Assembly: GCA_030278955.1 (NCBI GenBank)
Contig: JAOANR010000003.1
Location: 54,966,902 to 55,030,901, forward strand
DNA length: 64,000 bases
Origin: Hygrophila difformis
Taxonomy: Eukaryota; Streptophyta; Magnoliopsida; Lamiales; Acanthaceae
Reading direction: 5' to 3'
Part shown: one piece after another, positions 11,901 to 23,740 of the stretch
Layout of the letters: each line of letters starts with the position of its first letter
How positions within the stretch are numbered: position 1 is the stretch's first letter
Translations under genes and position numbers: made by a program
The notes under the pieces: model-generated
The model's database searches: none
What the model was told of the DNA's origin: nothing
Seen by the model: only the letters and a program-made list of their open reading frames with translations

Positions 11901-12869
11901 TATTTTAATGGGCGTATTATTGAGGCTTGTTGCCGTGCCTTGGCCATCATGTGCCTTTTCCTAGGCGTCCAAGTATGGTAGACGTTTCAGTATCCAATAC
12001 ATTCTCAATTGAATTGGACCATCTTGAGATATTTTTTTTAGCTTGAGATTTTACCACCATATTGAGATTTTTTTATGTGAATACTAGAGTATCCCATGTC
12101 TCATTGGACCTAAGGCTAAGCTCTCAAGGATCGAGTGAACATTAAAGGGTTTCCTCTCCCAAAGTAGAATTCTGCAAACACAAAGGTTCGAACCCGAATC
12201 TTGAGATTTGATATATAAGTAGAATATATAATATATTTATAATTTTATTATATATAATAATATAATATATACTTCCTATGTTTTTTATTATTTTAAATAT
12301 TATCATTTCCATAGTTAATAATTTCTCTCTATTTTAAGTGTAACGCTTTTAATTTATACGTATGTCAATGCGATCCGGTTTCTGTAATGGCACAGACAAT
12401 GCTAAAAATAATGTATAACCCTTTGTAAAATGATGTATAAGCCCTATAAAGTGATGTATAGACGTTAGTTTGTTTTCTATTAGTTTTTGGTTCATAACCT
12501 CCATCCATCACTTTTTTATACTCACACATTATTTCATATACACATACCCATCACTTTTGAATGTGCCAGCACCTACTGGCCGCCAGCACCTACCGCCCGC
12601 CAGCACCCAAACGATTCCCATGTCAATATATATTTAAAATATTATGTGATGATGATTTATGCTCATCTTTGCTGTTGGGGACGGGGCCTACAGTAATGAA
12701 TGGTCTATAACTCTATATACTGTTAAACCTGCTATCATTGGATCGGGTGGTGGGTTTTAAATTGGGTGAATTGCTACATTGTCATGTAGAGATAAAAAAA
12801 TAAGTTTGTTATCACCATTTTAAATGGTAAGGTTTTCTACCCAAAAGGACGGAAAACCGCTAAAAACCC
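11901..12869. other. AT-rich intergenic, no gene recognised
   Basis: No coding region is recognisable. A B-box-like AGGTTCGAACCCG near 12186 may be a SINE scrap. A Stowaway-like left end (TACTTCCTATGTT) near 12270 has no partner end in sight. Confidence 0.35.
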
Positions 12870-12907
12870 TTGGCGCCAAATCCTAGCGGACATTTTGAAA
12901 AATAATA

Positions 12908-13162
12908 CTCCTCCGTTCCATTTAACTTGTCTTGTTTGACTTTTACAAACAATCCAATGCATTTTTTAAATCATTAATATCTCAAAATATAAAAAATTAT
13001 GTAAAATATATATTCTAAAACTACATGATCATATGATTCTAACAGAATCCAACTTGATTATATTTTCTCAAATATGTATTTGCAATAAAATTGAATTAAT
13101 GTTGAACAATGAACAGTGTCAAAAAATCAAACATTACACAATAACTGGGACATACGGAATAA
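12908..13162. mobile_element. Stowaway-like MITE
   Basis: It starts CTCCTCCGTTCCATTTAACTTG after a TA dinucleotide and ends in a diverged inverted copy (AACTGGGACATACGGAATA) near 13162. The length is about 255 bp. The end pairing is imperfect, so the right boundary is approximate. Confidence 0.6.
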
Positions 13163-13212
13163 TAATTCTACATACTGGCTCATTGGATATAAATGGACAC
13201 ACCAGTATATAT

Positions 13213-13740
13213 CAAGGTTGTTAAAATCGCGATCCTGATTGTAGGATCGCACGATCCTACGATCCTAGCCATAAAAGACGACCCGGATCGCCTTAGGATC
13301 GAAAATTCATTAGGATCGTGTTAGGATCGGGTTAGGATCGTAGGATCGCTATGCGATCCGATCCTAACTTTTTTTTTTCGGGAGCAAAATTACTTATTGT
13401 TTCTATCTCTTTATAAATTTGGTTATGCTATTTTTTTGTCAATTTTTTTAATATATCTTTGCAATGTTGAACCCATAATGGTTGAGTTATGTGTTCGTGC
13501 TTAACTTCCATTGTATAATGAATAAGCATGCTATTAACTATCAAATTTTGGTTCAAAATGGATATAAAATAGATATTTTCAATTATAACTGTCACTATTT
13601 TAGTGAGATAATTAAAAAGCATTAATTTAAAAATATAAATAATAATTTCATAGGATCTTAGGATCCCGATTTGATCCTACGATCCCGATCTTGCAAAGAC
13701 AAAAACGATCCTATATAGGATCCCGATCTTAACAACCTTG
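13213..13740. mobile_element. hAT-type MITE, GATCC-rich family, copy 2
   Basis: The terminal inverted repeats are CAAGGTTGTTAA / TTAACAACCTTG. An 8-bp target duplication GTATATAT lies at 13205-13212 and 13741-13748, the duplication size of the hAT superfamily. Both ends carry dense ACGATCCTACGATCC-type subterminal motifs. The interior is AT-rich and non-coding. Confidence 0.9.
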
Positions 13741-14027
13741 GTATATATCACAGCGGACACCTTAAAAAATAAAAAATTTTAAGAAATAAAATAATTTTAC
13801 ACATTGGCTTGCCGATAACCCAACGGAGACCCCATCGGACACCTTAAAAATATAAAAATTGAAAAAAACAAAAAAAAAAGACACTCAAATATTTTTACAC
13901 ATTGGTCCGCCAGTCTACCCAGCTAGCCCGCCAGTCCACATCACTAGCCCGCCGATCTACCTAGCGGACAACTTAAAAAAATTAAAAATTGAAAAAAAAT
14001 AATATTTTTACACATTAACCCGGCGGT

Positions 14028-14645
14028 TAGGGGTGGAAATAGACTAGGTCGGGCTAGGCCTAAGCTTGTACGGCCTGGGCCTACATCGATTTTTATAGGC
14101 CCGAGTCTGGTCTATTACCTTTGATAGGCCTATGATAGGCCTAAGCCCGACCTATTTATTTAAAAAGACCAGCTTCTAAGCCTTTTAAAAGCCTGATTAA
14201 GCCTATTTTAGAAATAAGTTTAAATTTATATATATATATATCCGGATGTAATCATAAGGTTGGAAGACATAATTTGTTCACTTTGGCAAGTTTTCATCCA
14301 AAACTATTTATATACGCGGTTGAACTATTTATATACAAGAAAAAACTCATAAATATTTTAAAATCTATATAAGATCAAATTAATAATTACTTTTACATAA
14401 TATAATACTAAAAATACGACATATTCCTATGTAATAAATATAAATAGACTAATAATATGATAAATAGGCCGGCCTGGTAGGCCTAAAAGGCTTTTAATTA
14501 AGCATGGCCTAGGCCTATTTAACTAAATAGGCTTTTAAATTAGCCTAAGCCTAGCTTGTTTATAAAAAAAAACGTGGCCTGGCCTAGCCTACCGTAGACT
14601 AGGCCATAGGCCCCTGTCGGGTAGCCCGACCTATTGCCACCCCTA
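14028..14645. mobile_element. hAT-type MITE with AGGCCT-rich subterminal repeats
   Basis: The ends are TAGGGGTGG / CCACCCCTA, and the 8-bp target duplication CCGGCGGT at 14020-14027 and 14646-14653 is perfect. Subterminal TAGGCCTA and GGCCTGGGCC-type motifs mark both ends. It interrupts a minisatellite unit, and excising it with one duplication copy restores the unit. Confidence 0.9.
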
Positions 14646-14712
14646 CCGGCGGTCTACCTGCGGCCTACCTTGCCGACACCTTGAAAAATGAAAAAATAAA
14701 ATAAACGAATTA

Positions 14713-15271
14713 AGGCCTTCTCCAATGATAATACCCCCATTTCAAGTGTTTAGGAGGCACTCAGCCACATCATAACTTAAATACATCTACCTATAAATAA
14801 AACTCTTCTACCAACAATAATACATAAAAGTAAAAAGTAGGTATTTAGAGGACCCACTTACTATTATATTTATTATACCATATATTTTAATTTTTTAACT
14901 ATATAAAAACAATTTAATTTTTTGATAAATAATAAATAATTAATATTCTTTTAATCATTTAAATTATTTAATATTTTAAAATATTTCAAATAAAAAATTA
15001 AACATAAATAAATAAGTCACCATCTTGGATGACGACTATATATGCCAACAAAATTAAAAAAAAAAAAAAGACAGTAGTAATCGCCATCTTGGCGATTAGG
15101 CCATTATTCTTTTTAGAAAAAAGTCTGCTACGCATAACTTTTGATGTCAAATACCGGGTAGTGAATTTGCTATTCGGTTCTCTACCCCATCCTTCCCCCA
15201 ATGTTAAATAACCGATGTTTGGGTATTTAACGTGACCACATTACCACCTTCCCCACCGTTGGGAAGACCTA
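14713..15271. mobile_element. MITE, possibly Harbinger/Tourist-like
   Basis: The left end AGGCCTTCTCCAATG and right end CCGTTGGGAAGACCTA are imperfect inverted repeats. TTA occurs on both sides (14710-14712 and 15272-15274), as for PIF/Harbinger insertions. The identity of the superfamily is inferred. Confidence 0.45.
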
Positions 15272-15389
15272 TTAGTTAAATAATAATTTTATACAGTAGC
15301 CCGCCGGATTACCCAATGGATATCTCAGTGTACGGATGCTAAAATTTTGTGGTTTTTCCGTCATTTTGAATACAAAATAGAAGTATATA

Positions 15390-15649
15390 CTTCCTCTGTT
15401 CTCATATAAGTGCTCCACTTCTGCATTTTACGCAGTCCAAGACACATTTTTAAATGCTTATAACTCAAATTGTATATAAGTTTAAATTATAAAAATTTGA
15501 TATTCTAAAACTACGTTCTTAGACGAATCTAACAAGATCTCACTTGACTATGTTTTATCTTATAGAATTATGTGAAAAAGTTTGATCAAAGTTACTCAAT
15601 GAATAGTTACTACTATGCAAATGGAACACTTAAATGAGAACGGAGGAAG
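15390..15649. mobile_element. Stowaway-like MITE
   Basis: Terminal inverted repeats CTTCCTCTGTTCTCATATAAGTG / CACTTAAATGAGAACGGAGGAAG are flanked by TA on both sides (15388-15389 and 15650-15651). The length of 260 bp and the lack of coding capacity fit Tc1/mariner-type Stowaway elements. Confidence 0.8.
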
Positions 15650-16011
15650 TAGTAGTTTTTAAAATGATAACAACTAACATACTCAGCCTAATATGATAAC
15701 ATGCACAATTTCGGTTTTAAATTTTGAAACTCACCCTAAACTGGCCCCGCCGGCCATATACTTCGTATAATAAAATTTAGTAAAATTTATTATTTTAATA
15801 ATTTTTTTGGTTACACATTTATTATTTTAATAATTTTTAAGAAATAAAATTTAATTAATATTTGTAGAATATGCATAATGCATGTAGTTCATCTAAAGAA
15901 TTAAATTTTAACACACTGCTTCAAATTTCAATTCTTTTATATCTTATGGAAAAGTTATAGTTTAATACCCATTGCCTTTATGACACCTTTGCTTTAAAAT
16001 TGAAAAATTTA
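15650..16011. other. AT-rich intergenic, no gene
   Basis: Nothing is recognisable besides AT-rich sequence. Confidence 0.4.
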
Positions 16012-16399
16012 GAGCCGGTTTGTTTTGCCTTAATTTTTTTCATTTTAACTTTTGCTTCTCCCAAAAGTCCTTTTGGATTTTTTTAACTGTTTGTTTTGAC
16101 TTTTTTTTTTAAATAAAAGGAGAAGCAAAAGTTAAAATTCTACTTTTTTTCAAATTAGGTAGAGGGTCACTTTTTTTAAAAGGAGAAGTCATTTAGTAAT
16201 AAAAATACAAAAATAACCCTATTTAAAAAGGAAATAAAATTAATTATAAATATCCTTATAATATTCCATTGAAAAGCAACTTTAATAATATCCATCCAAA
16301 CAATTATTTGATCTGCTTTTGCTTTTGAATTCTCCTTCTCCCTCATTATCCTTCTTCTACTGACTTCTCCTTTTTTCACAAGCCAAAACAAACAGGCCC
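16012..16399. mobile_element. Tourist/Harbinger-like MITE
   Basis: The ends GAGCCGGTTTGTTTTG and CAAAACAAACAGGCCC match the GGGCCTGTTTGTTTTG class. TTA target repeats lie at 16009-16011 and 16400-16402. Inner arms (GGAGAAGCAAAAGTTAAAAT and complement) also pair. Confidence 0.7.
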
Positions 16400-16842
16400 T
16401 TAGTCTCAAAACTTTACGAGTTTATAATAAGATGTTCCATTCCTTAATCATTTTCATTGGCAGTAATGGGAATAATATTTCAACTTATAGGAAACATATT
16501 AAAAATATTTTGGATACTTTTAATTTGGGAATGGTTATGGTACTACCAATGTGAATGGTAGCATCAAGACAAATCATCTCAACCATACAAAAATATCCAA
16601 TGGCTATAAAATAAAAAGGGTAGAATTGTCAAACATAAATAATTATATCTTTAGTAATAAAATCATTCACAAAATCAATTTAGTGATTTCTATCCTTAAA
16701 TAAAGATCATATAAAAAATTTGCACAAGTTAGCCCTCCTTTGACACAATTCATGGCATAATAATAGAGAAATTATCTTTATTCATCTCTTTTACTCGTCA
16801 GTCTTTCATTCCTCTTAATTTTATATTTTTCTATTTTGAATT
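16400..16842. other. AT-rich intergenic, no gene
   Basis: No recognisable gene or repeat ends are present. Confidence 0.4.
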
Positions 16843-18110
16843 TCTAAAATATGATCGGATATTTAAATTCCTTGCATCAAGTAGATAAATTTTCATATAA
16901 AGAACGTCCAAATCCGAGCTCATTTGAGAAAGTTAGAGCCATTTGAAGTTTGTAATATAAATTTTGTTGTATATACTACGTCGTTGAAATGCATAGGCTG
17001 TGTCGCTTAATTGTAATGTCTCCATCGCTGAATTGTAAAGGCTCCGTCGCTGAATTACATAGCCACCGTCGCTGAAATGTAAAGACAGTGTTTTTTAAAA
17101 TCGTAAAGCACTTCAAATGGCTCTAACTTTCTCAAACGAACTCGGATTTTGATGTTCTTTATATGAAAATCTACCTACTCAATGCAATGAATCTAAATTT
17201 CCCATAAAATTTTGGAAATTACAAATAGATAAATACCAGATTTTTTTAAAAAAAAAGATATCATATGCTCGTTGTTTTGAAAATATGATATTTATATGTT
17301 TAGACTTTCTAAAATTTGAGAGGATATTTAAATTCCTTGCATTGAGTAGATAGATTTTTATATAAAGAACGTCCAAATCGGAAGTCATTTGAGAAAGTTA
17401 GAGCCATTTGAAGTTTGTCACATAAATTTTGTTGTATTGGCTACGTCGCTGAAATGCATAGGCTATATCGCTAAATTATAACGCCTCCGTCGCTGAATTG
17501 TAAAGCCCCGTCGCTGAATTACATAGCCACCGTCGCTGAAATGTAAAGGCAGTGTTTCTGAAAATCGCAATGAACTTCAAATGGCTCTAACTTTCTCAAA
17601 TAAACTCGGATTTTCACATTCTTTATATGAAAATCTATCAACTCGATGCAAGGAATTTAAATTTCCTATCAAATTTTTGAAATTACAAATTGATAAATAC
17701 CAGATTTTTAAAGAAAATGATATCTTATTCTCGTTATTTTAAAAATATGATATTTATCTGGTTAGACTTTCTAAATTTTGGTAGGATATTTAAATTCCTT
17801 GTGTTGAGTAGATAGATTTTCATATAAAGAATGTCCAAATCCGAGCTCATTTGAAAAAGTTAGAGCCATTTGAAGTTTATCATAAAAACTATGTTTTATA
17901 GGCTCTGTCGCTGAATTGTAAAGCTCCCGTAACTGAATTGCAAAACTACCGTCGTTGAAATGTAAATGCTACGTTTTCTAAAATCGCAATTAACTTCAAA
18001 TGACTATAACTTTCTCAAACGAACTCGGATTTTGACGTTCTTTATATGAAAATTTACCTACTCGATACAAGTAATCTAAATTTCCTATCAAATTTTAGAA
18101 ATTCAAAAAA
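16843..18110. repeat. three head-to-tail copies of a ~463-bp foldback unit
   Basis: The marker ATTTAAATTCCTTG starts at 16861, 17326 and 17788, giving periods of 465 and 462 bp. Each unit is itself a foldback. The left arm (ATATAAAGAACGTCCAAATC, AGAAAGTTAGAGCCATTTGAAGTT) is repeated inverted on the right (AACTTCAAATGGCTCTAACTTTCTC, GTTCTTTATATGAAAAT). Between the arms lie four to five copies of a CCGTCGCTGAAATGTAAAG-like motif. No open frame spans a unit. Confidence 0.8.
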
Positions 18111-18209
18111 AAAAGTAGATTATGAGGGAGAGAGAAGTATGAGCATGAGAATTGAGAAAAATAAATAGAGATTATTTGGATCTTATTGAAATTACAAGAG
18201 TACCCTTTG

Positions 18210-18844
18210 AATTTTTTTTTGAGACGAAATATAAGGATTTTATTCCATCGAAAGCACTCCAATCCCCTACAACTTACACTTGTTCCAAAACACATCTTGA
18301 CCAAATCACACACACAATCATATAAAGGACCAGAGAGACAAAAAAAACAATCCGCATACGCACACCAGCAAAAAATAGACCTTTGTCCCACAGCAACCGC
18401 TGGTTTGAAAGGAAACCCTCCATATCCCAGCGAACCTTCAGATATTGTATCCACAACCCGAAATCAGCATGATCCCCAAACAGACGGCTCCACAACCAGT
18501 TTTCAAATTAGTATGCTCCTCAATCAACCAGAAACGCCACACCAGCAGGATGACCTCTCACCACGCAAATACCCAAAAACTCCAAAGAAAGTATATGCAA
18601 TAATCCCAAACAGTATTAAAACCATTCCTCAATCTTCCCTCCACTAGCTGCTCCCGTCCTCGCCCATTGATCGGCCAAGCTATTTCTTTCTCTTATGATA
18701 TGTTTTACTTCCACTGCCCCAGCAAAACCGATGATCTCCATGATGGCAGCCATTAAGTGGTGCAGCCTCACTGGAACAGAACTAGGATCCTGGATCCATC
18801 TCACCACATTACATGCGTCACACTCAATGGCTAAGATTAATACA
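18210..18844 (-). mobile_element. 5'-truncated LINE (RNase H-like end plus 3' UTR)
   Basis: The minus-strand sequence from 18807 to 18619 encodes the C-terminal part of the RNase H-like domain found at the end of many plant non-LTR retrotransposon ORFs (motif ...VKHIIRERNSLADQWAR). A 3' UTR and an A run (T run at 18212-18219) follow. The 14-bp target duplication AAGAGTACCCTTTG lies at 18196-18209 and 18845-18858. Only the last ~635 bp of the element was inserted. Confidence 0.85.
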
Positions 18845-18877
18845 AAGAGTACCCTTTGTATTAATCTTAGCCATTGA
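18824..18877. repeat. perfect 24-bp inverted repeat at the LINE 5' junction
   Basis: Arms at 18824-18847 and 18854-18877 are perfect complements (TCAATGGCTAAGATTAATAC... and its reverse) around a 6-nt loop AGTACC. One arm lies inside the LINE insertion and the other in the flanking target DNA. Confidence 0.9.
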
Positions 18878-18965
18878 TTTTAATATTCCATCAATGGCTT
18901 GATGTGCCACAGTACATCAAGAGACATGGGTCTCAGCACCCTAACCAAAGCCTTTTAATTTAATA

Positions 18966-19223
18966 CTTCATCCATTTTATTAAAGGTTACACTTCTTATT
19001 TGCATGTATGTCAATGCATATTTTCAATGATTAATAACTCAAATTCGGTACAAGTAAAATTTTCAAAAATTTGATATTTAAAAACTACAAGATGAGACGA
19101 ATTCAACAAGACCTCACTTGATTATATTTTATCTTTTATAACTATAACAAAAATAGAAGTCAAAGCGCTACAATAAATAATAAAAAAAAGTCAAAACATA
19201 ACTTTTAAAAAAACCGGAGGGAG
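18966..19223. mobile_element. Stowaway-like MITE
   Basis: It begins CTTCATCCATTTTATTAAAGG after TA and ends AAACCGGAGGGAG before TA, 258 bp in all, with a non-coding body. The end similarity to CTCCCTCCGT-type ends is partial. Confidence 0.6.
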
Positions 19224-19395
19224 TATATTTATTTTATAATCTAATATTTAGACTTTAGATTTTGAACCGCCAATCCACTATTCTCTTATACTATCAAACC
19301 GTCCGAACCAAACCGTACTCTTTGCTAATAAAAATAAATCTCACGGACTTGTAATTTCAACAACCCACTTGTACCGGGTCGGATATTAGAAAATA

Positions 19396-19647
19396 CTTCC
19401 TCCGTATTCAAATAATTCTAACATTTTATGTTTTCACGCAATCCAATACACATTTTTAAAGAGTAATATCTCAAATTTTATAAAATAAAAATTATAAAAA
19501 TTTTAATATTATAAAACTATTTGATTAGAAGAATCTACAAGATCTCAACTGACTATGTTTTATTTTATATAACTGTGTTCGAATCAAAGTTACTCAATGA
19601 ATAGTGTTTACTATGCCAATATTAATATATTTCAAATACAGAGGGAG
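19396..19647. mobile_element. Stowaway-like MITE
   Basis: Inverted ends CTTCCTCCGTATTCAAATA / TATTTCAAATACAGAGGGAG are flanked by TA at 19394-19395 and 19648-19649. It is 252 bp and non-coding. Confidence 0.75.
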
Positions 19648-20126
19648 TAAAACTGTATGAAGTATGAACCGGCGTACACTCCTAAACTAAATATATAAAG
19701 CATACTTAGCAATATGCGCGTACTATACCCGGATCAATTTTGGGTAGTTCATACCTTTTCTTTTTTTTTTTCTTTTTTTTTTTTTTACTACAGTCTTGTT
19801 CAACATGCAATGCAATGAACATTTTAAATCATTAATAACTCATATTCGGTATAAGTAAAATTCTAAAAGTTAAGATATTTAACAATATTTGACTTAGCTA
19901 TATTTTAACTTGTATAACTATGATAAAACTTTAAGTCAAAATGTTTGTGTGAATAGTCTCATATTCCCAAACATACTATTCACACAAAAATAACAATGTT
20001 TTTAGAAAATGGAGAAAGTATTAGTTATATTGAAATATATGATTATTCTTGTAATTTTGTAAAAATAAGAATATATATAAAAGAATGCAAACCCAAATAA
20101 CAGAATATTGCAATGTAAAATGTAAA
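19648..20126. other. AT-rich intergenic, no gene
   Basis: It contains poly-pyrimidine runs (about 19760-19787) and a possible decayed Stowaway-like stretch. No gene is recognisable. Confidence 0.35.
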
Positions 20127-21609
20127 CTAGTATTACCCGCCCGCGCGATGCGCGTGAAGAAAAGTTTATAAAATATCAAAAAAAATTTATTTAGAGATTC
20201 AACAAAAGAAAGAATTGTCCTCACGATTGAATGAATGAAAATTTATAAGGTAAAATAGTTGATGACCGAAGCAATGAATAAGAAATTGATCAAGATTAAA
20301 GGAATGAAAGTTTTGGCGGTAAAACTCACGTTTAATTGTCAAAGTCCTATTTATTTTCTTGCTCCGGCTCCTCTAAAGAAAATAATTTATACATGCGTAA
20401 AAGTAATAGAGATGACAAAACAAATTTTTTTAAAAAAAAAACGAAAAAAACCCTTTCAATAACGTCCTACATTCATTTCCCATAGCATTTCTAAAATTAA
20501 TGAATTGCTTGACAATTTCATGTCACTAACCACATGAATAAAATTGCCCTTATCATTATCAGCATGTTAAAAATAAAATATAGCTTATTTAAAACTGCCA
20601 ATTGTTAATTCCATCGAATACAGATTATGGAATAAATATGTTTTTAAATACAATTAAAGTTTTTTGAAAATAAATTTCAATTACATTTTAAATCAGCAAG
20701 TAAGATCATAAAAAAAAGATACAGTTTCATAGCCTATAGGTTTTATAAAGTAGATTATATAGAACAACAGATCAGTCACAACGAATATGTAAGCCTGAAT
20801 CAAAAAATCAATATAAAGCTATACCATATACAGGACCACTAATGCAATAATATCAATTATAAAGTTTACTTTTATTTATATGAAAAATGAAATAAGTATC
20901 ATTTTTTTCAAATTTAGTTTACACAATATGATTTCTTTAACTGTAACCCCATTTAAATTCTTAAAAACTATAAATTTTTTAGAAAAAAAACCTAAGAATA
21001 AATGTAATGCACTTACAATTCCTGTATATTTATTGGCATCGCGACAATCAAGTATAAGATTCATTTTAAAGCGGCTAATATTTAGAGAATCAAACAATGC
21101 TTCATTGAAAAAGATAAATTATAAAGCGGTTAATAAAATTCATCAAACTATATGTAATCATCCGGATCAGAGCAAAACATTAAACTTCGATTCAAACATT
21201 CGTATTAACAAATCCATCATAGCACATCACTTGAAGATTTTGATACATCAATGACGATTAATTTATTAGCCAGTCCGATAAGACCCTTCTTAATATTAGA
21301 AAACCAAACTTCGTCAAACTTCTTTAACAAAGGTTTCACAACAAACTTCCTCAATAAAGGTTTCGCAGCACGGAAATAGTTACTCTTCAGATACTCAGAA
21401 AAGTTACAATATATTCAAACATAGCATCTGGAACGGCTAGGAAAGTTACATTGTCCAATCATGCCTCATTTGTTCAATATCTTATCATCATCATTGGATA
21501 AAATTCTCTGGTCTTCATGTATATGTCTAATAAATGCAGCATTTATATTTTGAAGGAGAATGAAGGTATAGGCAGAGTATTTCTACTTGCAATTTTTTTT
21601 TCTAGACAG

Positions 21610-21735
21610 GAGTTCGAGGGAATGACCAAGAATTTTGTCAATAACTTGAGCAAATCCAGATGAAACAGAGCCAACCACATTCCCCATTGATGGCAGGATA
21701 TAAATTTTTCATGTGCTTGTAGAGATTAGTCTTCT
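21610..21735 (-). other. possible captured exon (MGN...SSGF-type protein start)
   Basis: Inside the candidate Helitron the minus strand has a short frame starting MGNVVGSVSSGFAQVIDKIL and continuing GHSLELLS. It resembles, from memory, the N-terminus of a small family of plant proteins of unknown function that begin MGN and continue toward a LSGKSC motif. The frame ends soon after. The similarity is weak and could be chance. Confidence 0.3.
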
Positions 21736-23740
21736 GTTTGTCATAGCATTCTGCAAAATGACAATTATATATGATTAAGATTCAGTTCATAATTGCAGTA
21801 AACATGGAAATAAAACTAAAGAAACAAAACAATTGATTCAAAAAATCATCACAAACACACCTTAATGTTCAAGTAAAAATTAAGCCTGTATCGCATACTT
21901 GCATTCCATTTTCTAAATTAAAGCCCAAACTTCAAGCTATATTCAAAGCCACAATTAAAGTTAAGAAATTCATTTAATTAGGAGAAACTCCATGTCATTG
22001 GTACTATATATTCAATATCCATATCAAGATAATCTTAGAAGTTTATGCAAAATCAAAATACTTTGTGCGAAATAGGCTTGCTCCTTTTTGTCCAATGGGA
22101 TGACCTGAATTCATTTCAGGCAGATGTATCAGATTCTTGTTAGTTATTAGCTAATATATACATCTAATTCCTGTTAGTTATTAAAAATCCTAAATATTTT
22201 ATTTCCCTTCATCTCCCCATTGTAAAAATTCTGCATATGCGTTCTCCATCACCGCAAATCTCAATTGCACAAATAAATAATTAATACATATTACATAAAT
22301 ATTTTATTATTATAATAATTTCTCCATCATGATTTTATTACCATATAATTAATAATATATATTTTATTTTTCTTGCTAAATTAGATTTAATCCGTACTAT
22401 ATTTCTGGCATATTAATTTTCCCATCATCCTTTTCTATTATTAATTAATCCCAAAAATTGTGCATTTAAATTGAGCAGCCGGGATCTCTTTCCAAATTAA
22501 TCAAAGTGGCAAATATGGTAATAAATTATTTGATATATACATAATAAAATAAATTTGCGATGATTAACATAAATGACAACATTCTTCATAACATATATCG
22601 GATTCCATAATTTATCTATAACATCTTTTAATTTGATAGAAACAACACCTAAATGGTAACAGATTTTCAATAAAGTTTATAACTAGTTGTCTAATATTAT
22701 AAGATCTACCAAACAATACATAGTAAATATACAGAATTAAAGTAAATTATCATTTTTGACATGATTTTTAACTATCCAATTAGTAATAATGTTTCCCAAA
22801 TTACACCTTAATTATGGGATCATTTCATTCTCTATTAGTGTACATGATTTAAATATTTATGATTTTTTGATCTAATAAAGTAACACACATTTTTTTTAAA
22901 TTTAAAACCGCATATTTAGAAATTTTAAAAAAAATTATATTCTAATATTTAGTTTTTATTTTTTATTTAATATTTAGTTTCCAAAATACGGATATACTTA
23001 TATGAAAAGATTTAGTTGCCAAGATAAATATAACAATTCTAAAATATGAATATATTTAAATAACTTGATCTAATGTTAAATCATCACAATATATCTATAA
23101 TTAAAACGAATCACAATAAATTAATTCTATAACAATATATTAAACAATTCCATTTAAAAATGTAGTATTTATATTAAATCATCATGTGGTTTGTATGGTT
23201 CTTGTAGTTCGAATACAATTGGCTGTATCTGTCTACTGCTTTTGCAACTTTGGTGTCTCCTTTTGGATTACTCTGCTGTAATCAACCTTGTTGGTATGAA
23301 ATGAAACAATTTTCCTCAAAAAAAAAATATTAAATCATCAAAATATTTTTCCAAAGTTAATATTATAATAAACTTATTGCTATAATTAGCGAATTGCTTT
23401 AATACAAATTTTTTTAGAATTTAAATACAATTTTTTAATTTAAAGCAATGGTGATTTAACATTGTCATATTTAACTTGTAAGGACCAATAAATGTTATAA
23501 TGAAACTTCATGTTAGTAAAATGTCAATTAAAATTAATGACATAATAAATTCATGGTTGAAATCATTTCATTATTTATTTATATTAAAAATTTCCATTTT
23601 GTGAAATTGAAAATACAATCCCATAAATCTAACATTGAAAGGATTATTTGATTATAGAATTAATTTTACTTTTTGGAATTATTGACTAAAAATTAGGCTA
23701 GTGGTTTTAGGCTGGAAACTTTTACATATGATTTTAGGTT

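Larger units (their letters stand above)
12870..15350. repeat. minisatellite (GCCCGCCGRTCTACC-type units) broken up by MITEs
   Basis: Units made of a GC-rich core (for example GCCCGCCGATCTACCTAGCGGACA) followed by CTTAAAAAATAAAAATTGAAAAAA and TTTTTACACATTGG recur at about 12880, 13745-14027, 14646-14700 and 15295-15345. The spacing is roughly 75-110 bp. The array was once contiguous and is now separated by the transposons annotated within it. Confidence 0.65.
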
